Assembly (NCBI GenBank): GCA_964495375.1
Contig: CAZBWM010000007.1
Coordinates: 76,915-140,914, forward strand
Length of the DNA stretch: 64,000 nucleotides
Source of the DNA: JAIESQ01 sp964495375
GTDB lineage: Bacteria; Planctomycetota; Planctomycetia; Pirellulales; JAEUIK01
Direction of reading: 5' to 3'
A program made the translations under genes and the position numbers. The notes beneath the pieces were generated by a model. It was not told where the DNA came from, did no database searches, and was given only the letters and a program-made list of their open reading frames with translations. Below, one piece after another: positions 9,433-18,485 of the stretch; positions within the stretch are counted from its first letter, which is position 1; every line of letters begins with the position of its first letter.

Positions 9433-10518
9433 ATGCCGAACGACTCGCCCAACACCGCGTCCTCACACCACACGGCCGCCGGGACGCTGCTGGGGCTCTT
9501 CTCGGCCCTGGCCTACACACTTACGAATGTGTTGCTGCGCCATCTGGCAGCCGAGAACGATGCCTGTTGGATCTCCTGCTTGAAGGCGGCGCCGACCGTC
9601 GGCATCGCCGCGATCCTGATCGCTCCGGCACTGGCGCGCGGGCGGCAAATCTGGCCGTCCGCTCGCATGTTGCTAGTGCTTATCGCCACCGGACTCGTCG
9701 TGCAGCTTGGCGGGAATTTAGCGTTTCAGTTTGCCCTGGCGACGATTGGCCTAGCACTCACGGTACCGCTCTGCTTCGCAACTTTGATTTTTGCCGGCGC
9801 ACTCATGGGTCGCATCTGGCTTGGCGAGTCACTCTCGCTGCGCGCCGTCACTGCGATGGGCTTGTTCGTCGCCGCGATCGGTATCTTGGCCTGGCATGCA
9901 GAACACGCGCGCCTCGCGCTTGAGCGCAGTGAACGCCGAGTCGAGCAAAGCGATCTCGACGCGGCTCCCCGCAACACTCGCAGCCAGACAACGATCGCTG
10001 CGCGCGACCAGCGTGCGCTGAATCGCCGCGCGCCCGCGAACCGCGCTCACCTCATTTCACTCGGACTCATCGTGGCGGCCGGGTCGGGAGTCGCCTACGC
10101 CTTGTCGGCGGTTGTCATCCGTAGCGCCGCTCGAACGGAGTCGATCGCCGTAACGCTGGGCACCATCAGCCTGACGGGCATAGTCTCGCTGGGCATTTTG
10201 AGTTGGTGGCGCAACGGTTTGCCCGCGCTGCTGGCGACTGAGCCAACGGCACTGGCCTTGATGCTAGCGGCCGGCGTCCTCAATGCGGCGGCATTCTTCG
10301 CGCTTGGCAAGAGCCTCGAACTTACGACCGTAGCGCACGCGAATATGCTGAATGCGTCGCAAGTGGCTCTGGCCGCGATTGCCGGCGTGCTGCTGTTCGA
10401 CGAACCGGCCGACGCCGCTCTCGGTGCGGGAATCGCCATTATGCTCGTGGGCCTGCTGATGTATCGAGCCGAATCAGCACCACTCAGCCATGTCCCGTCG
10501 CCAACTGCCGACGGTTGA
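9433..10518 (+). CDS. EamA/DMT-family transporter
   Basis: A predicted inner-membrane metabolite exporter or permease of the drug/metabolite transporter superfamily, 361 residues. Two EamA repeats of about five helices each are visible: the first from GTLLGLFSALAYTLTNVLL to AVTAMGLFVAAIGILAW, the second from HLISLGLIVAAGSGVAYALSA to AGIAIMLVGLLMY. The two halves are joined by an unusually long charged linker of about 50 residues rich in Arg, Glu and Gln (roughly residues 160-210), which probably lies in the cytoplasm. The frame is open from 9256; I chose ATG 9433 because it starts shortly before helix 1, but no convincing Shine-Dalgarno sequence decides it. Substrate unknown. It is convergent with the cyclophilin gene. 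Confidence 0.85.
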   Translation: MPNDSPNTASSHHTAAGTLLGLFSALAYTLTNVLLRHLAAENDACWISCLKAAPTVGIAAILIAPALARGRQIWPSARMLLVLIATGLVVQLGGNLAFQFALATIGLALTVPLCFATLIFAGALMGRIWLGESLSLRAVTAMGLFVAAIGILAWHAEHARLALERSERRVEQSDLDAAPRNTRSQTTIAARDQRALNRRAPANRAHLISLGLIVAAGSGVAYALSAVVIRSAARTESIAVTLGTISLTGIVSLGILSWWRNGLPALLATEPTALALMLAAGVLNAAAFFALGKSLELTTVAHANMLNASQVALAAIAGVLLFDEPADAALGAGIAIMLVGLLMYRAESAPLSHVPSPTADG

Positions 10519-10565
10519 TCATTGCACCCGGCCTGGCCAGCGCCGCCGGCCACGACCACAACCGG

Positions 10566-11324
10566 CTACTTCACACGAGTGACGGTTTTAATCAGCACCG
10601 TACGGATCGGCAGTAGATCGAACGCTTCGGTATCGGTGACCTCGGCACTGGCGATTTCTTCAACGACTTCCAGGCCCGCGAGCACTTCGCCAAAAACGCA
10701 GTACCCAAAACCATCCACCGAGCGGTCTCGATGATCTAGTTCGTCGTTATCGCCCAGGTTGATGTAGAACTGGCACGTCGCGCTGTCGGGGGCTTCGAGA
10801 CGACGCGCCATGGCGATCGTGCCACGGCGGTTCGACAACCCGTTGGCGGCCTCATTGACGACCGGTTTTCGCCGCGGCGGCTTCTCGACCAGCCGCGGAG
10901 TGAAACCGCCCCCCACCACCAGGCGGTCGCGCGCGACCTGGTGGAAGATCGTGCCGTCGTAGTGCCCGTTGTCGACATATTCAAGAAAGTTCGTGACGGT
11001 TTCGGGGGCACGCCGAGGATCAAGCCGTACGGTCACGTCGCCGTACGAGGTATGGATGACGACGAGCGGTGACTCGCCCTTGTCGACCGTCGGCGCGGTG
11101 GGCCGTCGTGCCTCGTGTCGAACGTCGCCACGATCGCGTGCAGACTTAGCCTGCGACGGCGTCCGCGGCTGACTTTCGAGCGCCGGCCGGCAGCCGGCCG
11201 TCATCGCCACGAGTGCCAGCAAGGCTAACAACGCGGCGCGCGCTCGCAAACGTACGACGTCGCGGCCACCCCCGTCGCCCCACGGGGTGGACCACTCAAA
11301 TGACATCCATGTCATGACTGGCAA
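10566..11324 (-). CDS. Cyclophilin-type peptidyl-prolyl isomerase, probable lipoprotein
   Basis: The C-terminal 165 residues form a cyclophilin domain: VVIHTSYGDVTVRLDPRRA, TVTNFLEYVDNGHYDGTIFHQV, GTIAMAR, SATCQFYINLGDN and GYCVFGEVLAGLEVVEEI. The canonical FHR of the active site reads FHQ here, so the catalytic arginine is replaced by glutamine and isomerase activity may be low. The N-terminus has an Arg-rich head, a hydrophobic stretch (ALLALLALVAMTAGC) and a lipobox ending at Cys45 of the longest form, suggesting a membrane-anchored periplasmic folding factor. Three close ATGs (11324, 11315, 11306) are possible and no clear ribosome binding site decides between them; I give the longest. 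Confidence 0.85.
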   Translation of the reverse strand: MPVMTWMSFEWSTPWGDGGGRDVVRLRARAALLALLALVAMTAGCRPALESQPRTPSQAKSARDRGDVRHEARRPTAPTVDKGESPLVVIHTSYGDVTVRLDPRRAPETVTNFLEYVDNGHYDGTIFHQVARDRLVVGGGFTPRLVEKPPRRKPVVNEAANGLSNRRGTIAMARRLEAPDSATCQFYINLGDNDELDHRDRSVDGFGYCVFGEVLAGLEVVEEIASAEVTDTEAFDLLPIRTVLIKTVTRVK

Positions 11325-11659
11325 CGTGTCTTCGTTAGAACGTCAAAGTAGATTCGTTCGGCGGCGGCGGAAGCGCACCGCACGAACACTCTGGAGAAGC
11401 ATCATCCCGGCAAACCGCGGAATCGGACAAGGTCGGTTTGTGCAATACCTCGCAAATTAGGAAAGATGCAAAGGCTAGGCGCCAGACTTCCGGCTCACCT
11501 GTCGCCAAGGGGCTTCGTCAGGACGCTCGCATAACGTGCCAGCCCCCACAGGCGGCTTGACCCTGGTGCGCCAACGGTCTTGCAAAAAGCAAACGGGCCG
11601 CCCCAGTGATGGGGCGGCCCGTTGTGCGTCGAAAACCGCTTCGAGGAGGAAGCTGTGTG
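11325..11659. other. Intergenic region: cyclophilin upstream region and PEP-CTERM terminator
   Basis: 335 bp. The right part holds the terminator at 11592-11623 for the gene that starts at 12361. The left part should hold the cyclophilin promoter. Short frames here carry no recognisable sequence. Confidence 0.5.
11592..11623 (-). terminator. Intrinsic terminator of the PEP-CTERM gene at 11660
   Basis: A 13-bp perfect stem, AACGGGCCGCCCC (11592-11604) with GGGGCGGCCCGTT (11611-11623), has a 6-nt loop and is followed on the minus strand by TTGCTTTTTGCA. It begins 36 bp after the stop codon. Confidence 0.88.
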
Positions 11660-12361
11660 CTACGAGCGGCGACGTCGCCAAGCAGCGAACGCCAAACCGA
11701 GCCCGCCCAATCCGGCCAAGGCCATGGTGGTGGGCTCGGGTACTGGATTGTAGGTATAGGTGACCGACACGACACCATCGGCGCCGAAGGCGCTCACCTG
11801 AATCGTGCTGTCGCTCACGCCGCTGACGGAGAATCCGCCATTGCCATTGACCGTCGCCGAAATGTTACCCGCTCCGATGTAGGGGCCCAGGCCGGCGATC
11901 AGCGAATTCGAGGCAATATCCGAGCCGATCACAGTGCCGAAGTTGACGAAGTCCGGCCCAGAACCAGGGTTGCCATCGGTCGCACTGACGGAGACCGGAC
12001 CAGCCGATTGCAGAATAGCGGCGGTCGCCGACAGGCTAGGGGCCGACGCTTTGAGCAAGCCAGTCAGATCGACGCCCATGTTACCGCCGATTGCCGAATC
12101 ATTCTCGGCACTAACCGTGGCTTGGATGTCGCCGGCGATCTTCAGCTCAACCTTGGTGAGCACTTGGCCCGGATACAGCGCCGGATCCCACTGCGGAAGG
12201 CTAAGAACCTGGCTACCAGGCGAGAGTGGGAACGAGAAATTTGCGTTGTGGGTGACCGATCCTGCCAGGGCCACCGAGCTCGAAAAACAGAGCACAAAAA
12301 AACCAACAAGGGCTACGCGAGCCGCTCCAAACGCGGAGCTCAAACGCGAAGTCAACTTCAT
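11660..12361 (-). CDS. PEP-CTERM exported protein, choice-of-anchor E type
   Basis: The 233-residue product has a signal peptide (VALVGFFVLCFSSSVALA) and a typical PEP-CTERM tail (NPVPEPTTMALAGLGGLG, hydrophobic helix, WRRRRS). The mature region starts with FSFPLSPGSQVLSLPQWDPAL followed by LTKVELKIAGDIQATVSAEN, the pattern of the choice-of-anchor E domain: 'sLPqFdPalG-L--V-l'. These are exported, anchor-sorted proteins of unknown role. ATG 12361 has GGGGAG about 9 nt upstream. It is divergent from the next PEP-CTERM gene at 12867 across a 505-bp spacer and has its own terminator. Confidence 0.9.
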   Translation of the reverse strand: MKLTSRLSSAFGAARVALVGFFVLCFSSSVALAGSVTHNANFSFPLSPGSQVLSLPQWDPALYPGQVLTKVELKIAGDIQATVSAENDSAIGGNMGVDLTGLLKASAPSLSATAAILQSAGPVSVSATDGNPGSGPDFVNFGTVIGSDIASNSLIAGLGPYIGAGNISATVNGNGGFSVSGVSDSTIQVSAFGADGVVSVTYTYNPVPEPTTMALAGLGGLGLAFAAWRRRRS

Positions 12362-12866
12362 CAGCGTTACTCCCCAAGCTAAGGCCTTTAGGCCGAAATC
12401 TGCAACATTTGCCTGCGATCCATCTGGCAGGCTCCCGGCCGCGTACTTCCCACGCAGCCGGAATTGCTAGGCAGTCTATCGTGAATAATCTTTAGCGCCA
12501 ACAAAAAAATTAAAATATTTCCTGCACTAATGGTTTGCAGACTGCGCTAACCAATTCCGTCTCCCACGACGCCATTCCCCCGAAGGATTGGACCCATGCG
12601 GCCTGCTGGCGGGTTGTAATTCAGGCTCAAGTTGTCGCGCGCTTTGACCGCCGTGGGATTTTTTCCTTGGCACTCCCGGCGAACACGATTATCCTTAGCT
12701 TCGCGCGGGTAGCTCTCAAACTACCTGACCACAAGTCTTTACAGCCCATTCAGGCGGCCGAGGGGTAGAACCAAGTGCATCCGCGATGCGCCACGTGCTG
12801 GCATTCGGCTGGTCCCGCAGGCCGGGCATTTGAGCGCCCCCTCGAAGTAGTGGGAGTACCAAGCCG
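12362..12866. other. Shared upstream region of two divergent PEP-CTERM genes
   Basis: 505 bp with no supported gene. An AT-rich patch around 12485-12525 (including AAAAAAATTAAAATATTT) stands out from the surrounding GC-rich DNA and is the most likely promoter or regulator-binding area. I could not place a confident -35/-10 pair. Confidence 0.5.
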
Positions 12867-13895
12867 ATGAAGTGCCAACGACTAGGAATTCTCTCGCTCG
12901 CGACTAGCATTTTGCTCGCCTCGTCGAGCATGGCATACGCCGCGGGCTTCACGGGCGATCCCATCGCGGATGGTTGGGTCTTCAAAGGCAATTCGCTCAC
13001 GCTCGGCACCTATGTACGTGGCACCGGCAATCGAAATTTTGATCTCTACAATTCCGTGTTCCGCGTCCCCAACGCCTCGCCGATCATCAACTCCAAGTTT
13101 CTGGCGGGAGACCTCGTGTTTGCCCTCGGCGGCGTCATGCTCGACGGCGGCACCGATATCTATCGCGTGCTGGCAAAGTTTGGTTCCGGCACCGCGACCT
13201 ACTCTGCCAGCAGTTCGCTCACGCCACCAGGCAATGGCGTCGGCAGCCAAAGCGCAGGCGGGGGAGGTATCGGTGGCATCCAAATGGATCGCGATCTGCT
13301 CTTCGCCGGACCGGCCTACAGCTCGTCGGGGATCACCGATTCCACCGAAGTTTTTCGCTGGACGGGCACGATCGGAAACTCCGGCACCCTTCTCGATAAT
13401 GCTTACGGCCGCACCAACGCGATCTTTACAGCGCCCGGCGTACTCAGCTCGTTCGAGTTCCTCGTCAACGTCGATGCCTTGATCCGAGACGGCTTTGATC
13501 CCGGCCCCGTCCTGCACACCAAGTCGATTATCTCGGTGCAATCGAGCTCGTTTGATCCCTTTACCGACGGCCTGGTAGGGATGTGCTTCAATTCCAATGG
13601 CGATGCGAATTTCGACGGCGTCGTCAATGGCCTCGACTACATCACGTGGGCCGACAATTTCGGTAGCACGACCAAGCTCGGAGCACTCGCCGGTGACTTC
13701 AATTGCAGCGGCGACGTCGACGGGCTCGACTACGTGATCTGGGCCGATAACTTCGGCTCCGGATCGGCGGCGCTACCAAGCATCCTCGCGGTGCCCGAGC
13801 CTGCGACCTATGTCTCGGCGCTACTCGGCGGAGCACTATTGTGCTGGGTCGGCCGCCGCAGAATTTCCGGCCGAGCTAAGGCCCGCGCGAACTAG
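12867..13895 (+). CDS. Exported protein with dockerin-like duplication and PEP-CTERM tail
   Basis: The 342-residue product has a signal peptide (ILSLATSILLASSSMAYA). Residues 25-235 match no family I recognise and are rich in Gly, Ser and Asn. At about residues 244-302 two calcium-loop repeats follow each other: GDANFDGVVNGLDYITWADNFG and then GDFNCSGDVDGLDYVIWAD, the dockerin type I pattern with D/N-rich 12-residue loops. Next comes VPEPATYVSALLGGALLCWVGRRR, a PEP-CTERM sorting tail. In planctomycetes such pairs are common on exported proteins without any cellulosome. ATG 12867 has GGGAG about 10 nt upstream. Function beyond surface display is unknown. Confidence 0.88.
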   Translation: MKCQRLGILSLATSILLASSSMAYAAGFTGDPIADGWVFKGNSLTLGTYVRGTGNRNFDLYNSVFRVPNASPIINSKFLAGDLVFALGGVMLDGGTDIYRVLAKFGSGTATYSASSSLTPPGNGVGSQSAGGGGIGGIQMDRDLLFAGPAYSSSGITDSTEVFRWTGTIGNSGTLLDNAYGRTNAIFTAPGVLSSFEFLVNVDALIRDGFDPGPVLHTKSIISVQSSSFDPFTDGLVGMCFNSNGDANFDGVVNGLDYITWADNFGSTTKLGALAGDFNCSGDVDGLDYVIWADNFGSGSAALPSILAVPEPATYVSALLGGALLCWVGRRRISGRAKARAN

Positions 13896-13987
13896 CGAGT
13901 TGAGTGCAGCCTGACGTGCTGGCGCCGAGAAGCTCGCTGCAATGATCGCTTAGCGTCCGGTTTGCGTTCGACGGAATCGCCGCGTTT

Positions 13988-14365
13988 CTAGCGCCGATAA
14001 CTGCCGGTCGGCCGCAGCGTGACGCCTGACACCGGCTGCACAACCGGAGCCGACGGTGCCGTCGAACTCGATTCGTACGCCGAAGTGTCTGGACCATCGG
14101 CCGGTACGGTTTCGTATTGGCCCGGCGGAATCGGCTGCTCAGGGCCGGGCTCAGAGAAGGGGGCTTCGACTTCCTGTGGGATCGCGTTCGGCGGCACCAT
14201 CGTACCGGTGAAAGCCGAGCCAGCGCGCTCGTTGATCAAGCAGGGGTCTTGGCCGCCAGGGCCCGAGAACGTCGGACCGCAGTAGTCGTAAGGATGCTGG
14301 CAGATCGTGCAGCCCACGAGTCCGACCGCCATCAACGAGAGCATTATCGCGAACGTGGGCCGCAT
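13988..14365 (-). CDS. Small planctomycete-type lipoprotein, function unknown
   Basis: The 125-residue product has a short signal with lipobox (MLSLMAVGLVGC, Cys19), so it is probably a lipid-anchored periplasmic protein. After the cysteine comes CQHPYDYCGPTF, a Cys/aromatic motif that I associate with short conserved planctomycete lipoproteins, then a Pro/Glu/Ser-rich tail without predicted fold. ATG 14365 has AAGGA upstream. It is convergent with the dockerin gene and lies downstream of nothing on its own strand except the glycan operon end at 14521, which is transcribed toward it with a 155-bp gap. Confidence 0.65.
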   Translation of the reverse strand: MRPTFAIMLSLMAVGLVGCTICQHPYDYCGPTFSGPGGQDPCLINERAGSAFTGTMVPPNAIPQEVEAPFSEPGPEQPIPPGQYETVPADGPDTSAYESSSTAPSAPVVQPVSGVTLRPTGSYRR

Positions 14366-14520
14366 GCTGTGGCATCCTTGCTAGCAGGTTTGGGTCGTTG
14401 CGGTCGCTAAAACCGGCTTGATCCCTACTCTGCGATATTTTCGGCCACAGACCCTCCGCTAGCACCAATAATTCTGGTCAAGAAACCGTGCCAGCAGTGC
14501 TGGCCGGCAAACAGGCAAGG

Positions 14521-16548
14521 TTAACGCACCAGCAGCAGTCGATAGCGGCGCGGGCTCCCTTGTGGCCCACCGGCCACATAGTCGCTGACGCAATAGATGC
14601 CGTCCTGAGTCTCGTCGCGAGGCGGCTGGCGCCCTTCGGCGGGAGAGCTGGCGCCGGCGAGCGGTGGTGATTCCATCAATGCTTCCAGCGGCGGCACACC
14701 GGCATGTGGTCCGCCCGCAAACCAGGCCGCGCGGCGACGACTGCTCCGCAACGCACGCGCCGGAAGCGCCTCGATGGCTGCCGCCGGTGACGAAACCAAG
14801 AGATGGGTGATTTCGCGACGCCTTAACCGCGCGATCAACTCACGCTCACGCGATTGCGCGCCGTCAGCTTCGCGAACATTTCCCGCGTGCGGTCCGCCCC
14901 TCACGAGGTCCGTATCGGTCACCACGGCGCCATCGAGGTACAGACCCGCTTGCTCAGCGCTCCATACCAGGGCATCGTTGCCGAAGACCTCGTTGATGAC
15001 GAGCGCAGCGCGATAGCCAGGCATTTCCCGCAACAGATACTCTTGGCGTGTTTCGAGGCCGATCGCGACAGGTAGCTTGCCGCTCACATCCCCGATCGCC
15101 AGCGCTGCTGTCGACAATAGCCCCAATGCGACCACCACCAGGGCAGCGCGCCTGGGGAGCCGCGGCCAGCGACCGATCTCGGCGTACGACCAGGCGACCG
15201 CAATCGCCAACGGGCCCGCGGCGGCCAGCAGCAATTGCATTTGCAGCATGCTGATCGCCGCGATCAGCAGGCCTCCCGCGACGACTGTCAGCGCATTTAA
15301 TCCCCGCAATCGTCGCGCCAGCCAGAGCGTCGGCAGTAGCATCCACAAGGTTGGTCCAAGTTGCTCGACTAAGGCCCCTAGCTTGGTCGTCGGCTGCTGC
15401 GCGGCAACAGTCGCTGCCAGCCAGTGGCCAGCGTCCTCCTCGCGCCATGGGTTGTTACCCATCAGGTACGCCGCGCCTGCTATCGCCAACGCCACGGTCA
15501 ACACTCGTTGCAGTTCGCGACAGCCGTCCGCCAGTCCACGCGCGCGAATCGAACTGGCCAGAAACGCGCCTCCGACCACGAGTACGCCCGGCCAGGCTCG
15601 AGCATCGGCTCCAATCGCCGCTCCGGCTGCCACGCCCAACAAAGTCAGCCAACTTCTGCCCGAATCGTGAGCTAACCGCGCTTGAGCAGCGTGGCAGGCC
15701 AGCGACAACCACAAGGCAACGGCAGTTGCCGCCAGCGGAACCGACATGGCAATGCCAACCGCTGGCACCACCAACATCACCAAAGGAGCCACGATCGACC
15801 AGCGGCTTCCCAACACTTCTTGTGCGAGGACCGCGGTTGCCAGGAGCAACCAGATACCGCCGGCCCAACTCAACAAACCCGCGGCAACCGGGCCATCGAG
15901 GATCAATGCCCACGCAAACCCAACGGCCACCAACGGACCGCCACTCGAGTTGAGGCCTAGAGAATGCGATTGCACCAGCCGCCGGGCCGACCAGAGCGGT
16001 CCACCGAATTCCAATCCGTCAGTCGGAGGAGCAAGCGCGGCCACCAGGCTCGAACAGAGCACGATCAAGGCGGCCATGCCCAAAACCAGCAGCAGGCCCC
16101 GCGGCGGCCCGGCCTGCGCAATGCCTAAGGGCATCTCCCGACTGCGCTCCACCACGCGACGCGCTCGCCAGAGACCGGCAAGTTGGACAACCTCCGCCAC
16201 GCCGAGGATCGCTGCCAACACGGTTAGCGCACTGACGACGAGCGGCGCCATCCACCCCAGCATCGCCAGTGGAAAAAGCACCAAGATCGCGGCGAGCATG
16301 CCCAGGGGCACGCTCCAGACCAGCGTCACCAACGGCGCGGAGGCCACGTCATCCGCGCAAAAAGTATGCGGCCCCGGACCACGATGAATCCACTGCCACA
16401 GCGGACGACCGAGCCCGAGCGCCGCCAGACCGATCGCCAATAAGCTGGTGAGCGAGCGGGCATTTTCGAGCAGACTGGCAACTACGTCAGCCACGTCGCC
16501 CCCCCGGATATCGATACTCGCGAACAAGCCCCGCCGCTTCCTAACCAA
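14521..16548 (-). CDS. Polytopic membrane protein, GT39-like
   Basis: A 675-residue protein with about 11-13 hydrophobic helices in its first 480 residues and a soluble C-terminal domain of about 190 residues. The arrangement (many helices, short polar loops, periplasmic C-terminal domain) resembles lipid-linked-sugar-dependent glycosyltransferases of the GT39/ArnT type. The typical acidic catalytic loop after helix 1 is not obvious, so the call is by topology and context. It is the last gene of the operon; its ATG (16548) overlaps the stop of the small gene before it by 8 bp. Neighbours (cytidylyltransferase, HAD, deacetylase-like) suggest surface-polysaccharide or glycoprotein assembly. Confidence 0.6.
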   Translation of the reverse strand: MVRKRRGLFASIDIRGGDVADVVASLLENARSLTSLLAIGLAALGLGRPLWQWIHRGPGPHTFCADDVASAPLVTLVWSVPLGMLAAILVLFPLAMLGWMAPLVVSALTVLAAILGVAEVVQLAGLWRARRVVERSREMPLGIAQAGPPRGLLLVLGMAALIVLCSSLVAALAPPTDGLEFGGPLWSARRLVQSHSLGLNSSGGPLVAVGFAWALILDGPVAAGLLSWAGGIWLLLATAVLAQEVLGSRWSIVAPLVMLVVPAVGIAMSVPLAATAVALWLSLACHAAQARLAHDSGRSWLTLLGVAAGAAIGADARAWPGVLVVGGAFLASSIRARGLADGCRELQRVLTVALAIAGAAYLMGNNPWREEDAGHWLAATVAAQQPTTKLGALVEQLGPTLWMLLPTLWLARRLRGLNALTVVAGGLLIAAISMLQMQLLLAAAGPLAIAVAWSYAEIGRWPRLPRRAALVVVALGLLSTAALAIGDVSGKLPVAIGLETRQEYLLREMPGYRAALVINEVFGNDALVWSAEQAGLYLDGAVVTDTDLVRGGPHAGNVREADGAQSRERELIARLRRREITHLLVSSPAAAIEALPARALRSSRRRAAWFAGGPHAGVPPLEALMESPPLAGASSPAEGRQPPRDETQDGIYCVSDYVAGGPQGSPRRYRLLLVR

Positions 16549-16741
16549 TCAACAGCAGCGTCCACGCCGAAGTTGCGACGATTACCATCCACACGACGAG
16601 TGACCAGCACTTCCACGCGGCCGGCCGCGTGCGGGGCGTTTCACCTGGCGGGGCCAAGAGCGCTTCGGCAACGGCGCGCCGAGCTGACAGCAGCGGCTCG
16701 TCGTTGTGGTCGCGCGTCGTCGTACGCAAGAATGCGATCAC
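16541..16741 (-). CDS. Small single-pass membrane protein in the glycan operon
   Basis: A 66-residue protein: a charged N-terminal half (TTTRDHNDEPLLSARRAVAEALL) and one C-terminal membrane helix (WSLVVWMVIVATSAWTLLLIG). It is supported by its coupling rather than by similarity: its ATG overlaps the preceding stop as ATGA (16738-16741), and its own stop overlaps the start of the next gene by 8 bp. A tail-anchored topology with a cytosolic N-terminus is likely. It may be an accessory subunit of the neighbouring membrane transferase; this is inference. Confidence 0.6.
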   Translation of the reverse strand: MIAFLRTTTRDHNDEPLLSARRAVAEALLAPPGETPRTRPAAWKCWSLVVWMVIVATSAWTLLLIG

Positions 16742-18339
16742 ATCTGATCCTTCTTACGGCGCCACGTGCGGTCCATCCAATTGCGCCACGAGCGCACACT
16801 GCTCCCTTCAGCGACCTGCGCTGCGCGCGTCCGCGGAAGCCGAGCCGAGCGCAGCGCTTGCGGGCGATCGACTCGCAATGCCGTAGGAAGCGCTCGCGGG
16901 CGTCGGCCTTGAAACGCCAGAGCCGAAACCACGAGCGACACATGCGGTTCGTCGAGCGGCACCTGCGCCACATGCTCGCCGCGCCAGTACTCGCCGGCCA
17001 GCCGATAGCCCACAGGGCGGTTCTCCACGTAGACCTCGTACCGCTCGTCGGCCTGCACCACGCGGATTTTCACGGCGCCGCGGGCTCGCCACCAACGATT
17101 AAAATCGTGCAGCCCCACGCGCCATAGTGCGCCGAAATCGCCACAAGTCTCCAGGATGGTGCGGAGAAAATGTGGATATCGTCCCAAGCGACCGAGCACT
17201 TGACCGGCGAGGAAAATCGGTTCCCCCGCCTGATACTTAGCCTGCACGACTGCGTGAAAATGATCACTTGCGCGGGCCACAATCTCATCGGTCACGCGTT
17301 GTTCGAGATGCGCCACGCGCCCCTCGGCGCGGTCCCAGGCGCGGTCGGCCAAGCGCTCACGGCGCAACAGCGAGGATTCGCTCGGCGCAGCCCGCGAGAG
17401 TGTATCGAAGACCAGCCCACTCCACGAATCGCTGCCACGGTCCCGGTCGGCGCCGTGCCGCACGGCCGCTTCCAAAAACGATCCGAGCGACAGCGGATGC
17501 GCCGGCATATAGAGCACGCGGCTGCCGTCGAGCCAAAAGGGGAGCTCGTCGTAAGCCATGCCGAAGCCGGAGACATGCGAGACGTCGAGCGTTTCTAGCG
17601 CGGTCAGCAGGCCACGATTGGTGCGCCCACCTGCCGCGGCGAAACCCTGCGGTTCAATGCCGGCGCGGCGCAGCGCCTCGATGCCACGACGCACGTTGCG
17701 AAGATTCTCTTCCGGGTCTTTATACAAGTGCGGCAAGTAGCCGGAGCTGCCGACATCCAGTCCGCGCAATCGTGCCAACGCGTCGGGTTGATCGGCCAGC
17801 GCCACACCGCCGATAAAATGGCTCGTCGCCGCCTCATACCCGGCCAAGGCCCCCAGCACTGCCGAAAAATCGCGGGCATCGTAGCCGTGATGATCGATAC
17901 GGAAATTAAACGCCGTGCGATAAGGAAAGGGGACCGCGCCCACGCGGAACCAAATGCCGCCACGCGATTCGAGCTGATCCCGCAAGCGCGTCATCAATCG
18001 GCGCCGCACCTCGCGCTTGTCCACGCACGAGACATCCTCGGCCAAGTCGCGGCCCGCGATCGTCCAGCGCAACCGCGCGCTGCGTTCGTCGAGCAGGTCT
18101 TCAAAGGGGTCGCTCGGCTCACCGCGACGGAGCAGGTCGACGTCGATGGCTATTTGATCGGCCGCCAGATTGCGGCACGCGCCTTGCCGCGAATCGAATA
18201 GTACAAAGCGACCTGTCGATCCTTTCGCATGTCGATCGACAAACGGCACGCCTTCTTGGGCCAGCGCATGCCGCAACCCCGCGGGCACGCGATCCAAGAC
18301 TAGCGGCAATAAAATCGGGCGAGCGTCCACCGTGCTCAT
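16738..18339 (-). CDS. Polysaccharide-deacetylase-like protein, divergent
   Basis: A 533-residue protein. The middle (about residues 130-330) has the NodB-like fold pattern: FNFRIDHHGYD at 144-154, GSSGYLPHLYKDPEENLRN at about 197-215 and PQGFAAAGGRTNRGLL at about 229-244. These correspond to the Asp motif, the His-x3-His motif and the Arg/Pro motif of carbohydrate esterase family 4. The first metal histidine appears replaced by serine (GSSGYLPH), so activity is uncertain. The C-terminal 150 residues are basic and unassigned. The frame opens with a GTG at 18447, but ATG 18339 precedes the conserved part and has AAGG close by; the start is uncertain. The stop overlaps the next gene as ATGA. 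Confidence 0.65.
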   Translation of the reverse strand: MSTVDARPILLPLVLDRVPAGLRHALAQEGVPFVDRHAKGSTGRFVLFDSRQGACRNLAADQIAIDVDLLRRGEPSDPFEDLLDERSARLRWTIAGRDLAEDVSCVDKREVRRRLMTRLRDQLESRGGIWFRVGAVPFPYRTAFNFRIDHHGYDARDFSAVLGALAGYEAATSHFIGGVALADQPDALARLRGLDVGSSGYLPHLYKDPEENLRNVRRGIEALRRAGIEPQGFAAAGGRTNRGLLTALETLDVSHVSGFGMAYDELPFWLDGSRVLYMPAHPLSLGSFLEAAVRHGADRDRGSDSWSGLVFDTLSRAAPSESSLLRRERLADRAWDRAEGRVAHLEQRVTDEIVARASDHFHAVVQAKYQAGEPIFLAGQVLGRLGRYPHFLRTILETCGDFGALWRVGLHDFNRWWRARGAVKIRVVQADERYEVYVENRPVGYRLAGEYWRGEHVAQVPLDEPHVSLVVSALAFQGRRPRALPTALRVDRPQALRSARLPRTRAAQVAEGSSVRSWRNWMDRTWRRKKDQM

Positions 18340-18485
18340 CCTTGAGCTGCGCCTCGCCATCCCCCGAGCGCGCGCCAGAGCCCCGTTGTCCCAAAGGTTC
18401 GCTCGACTCCGATCGTGCGATCGATCGGTGGCCACTGCCAGCGACACTTAGGGGGGAGTAACCGTAAGAGAATCGGCTGATTGGG

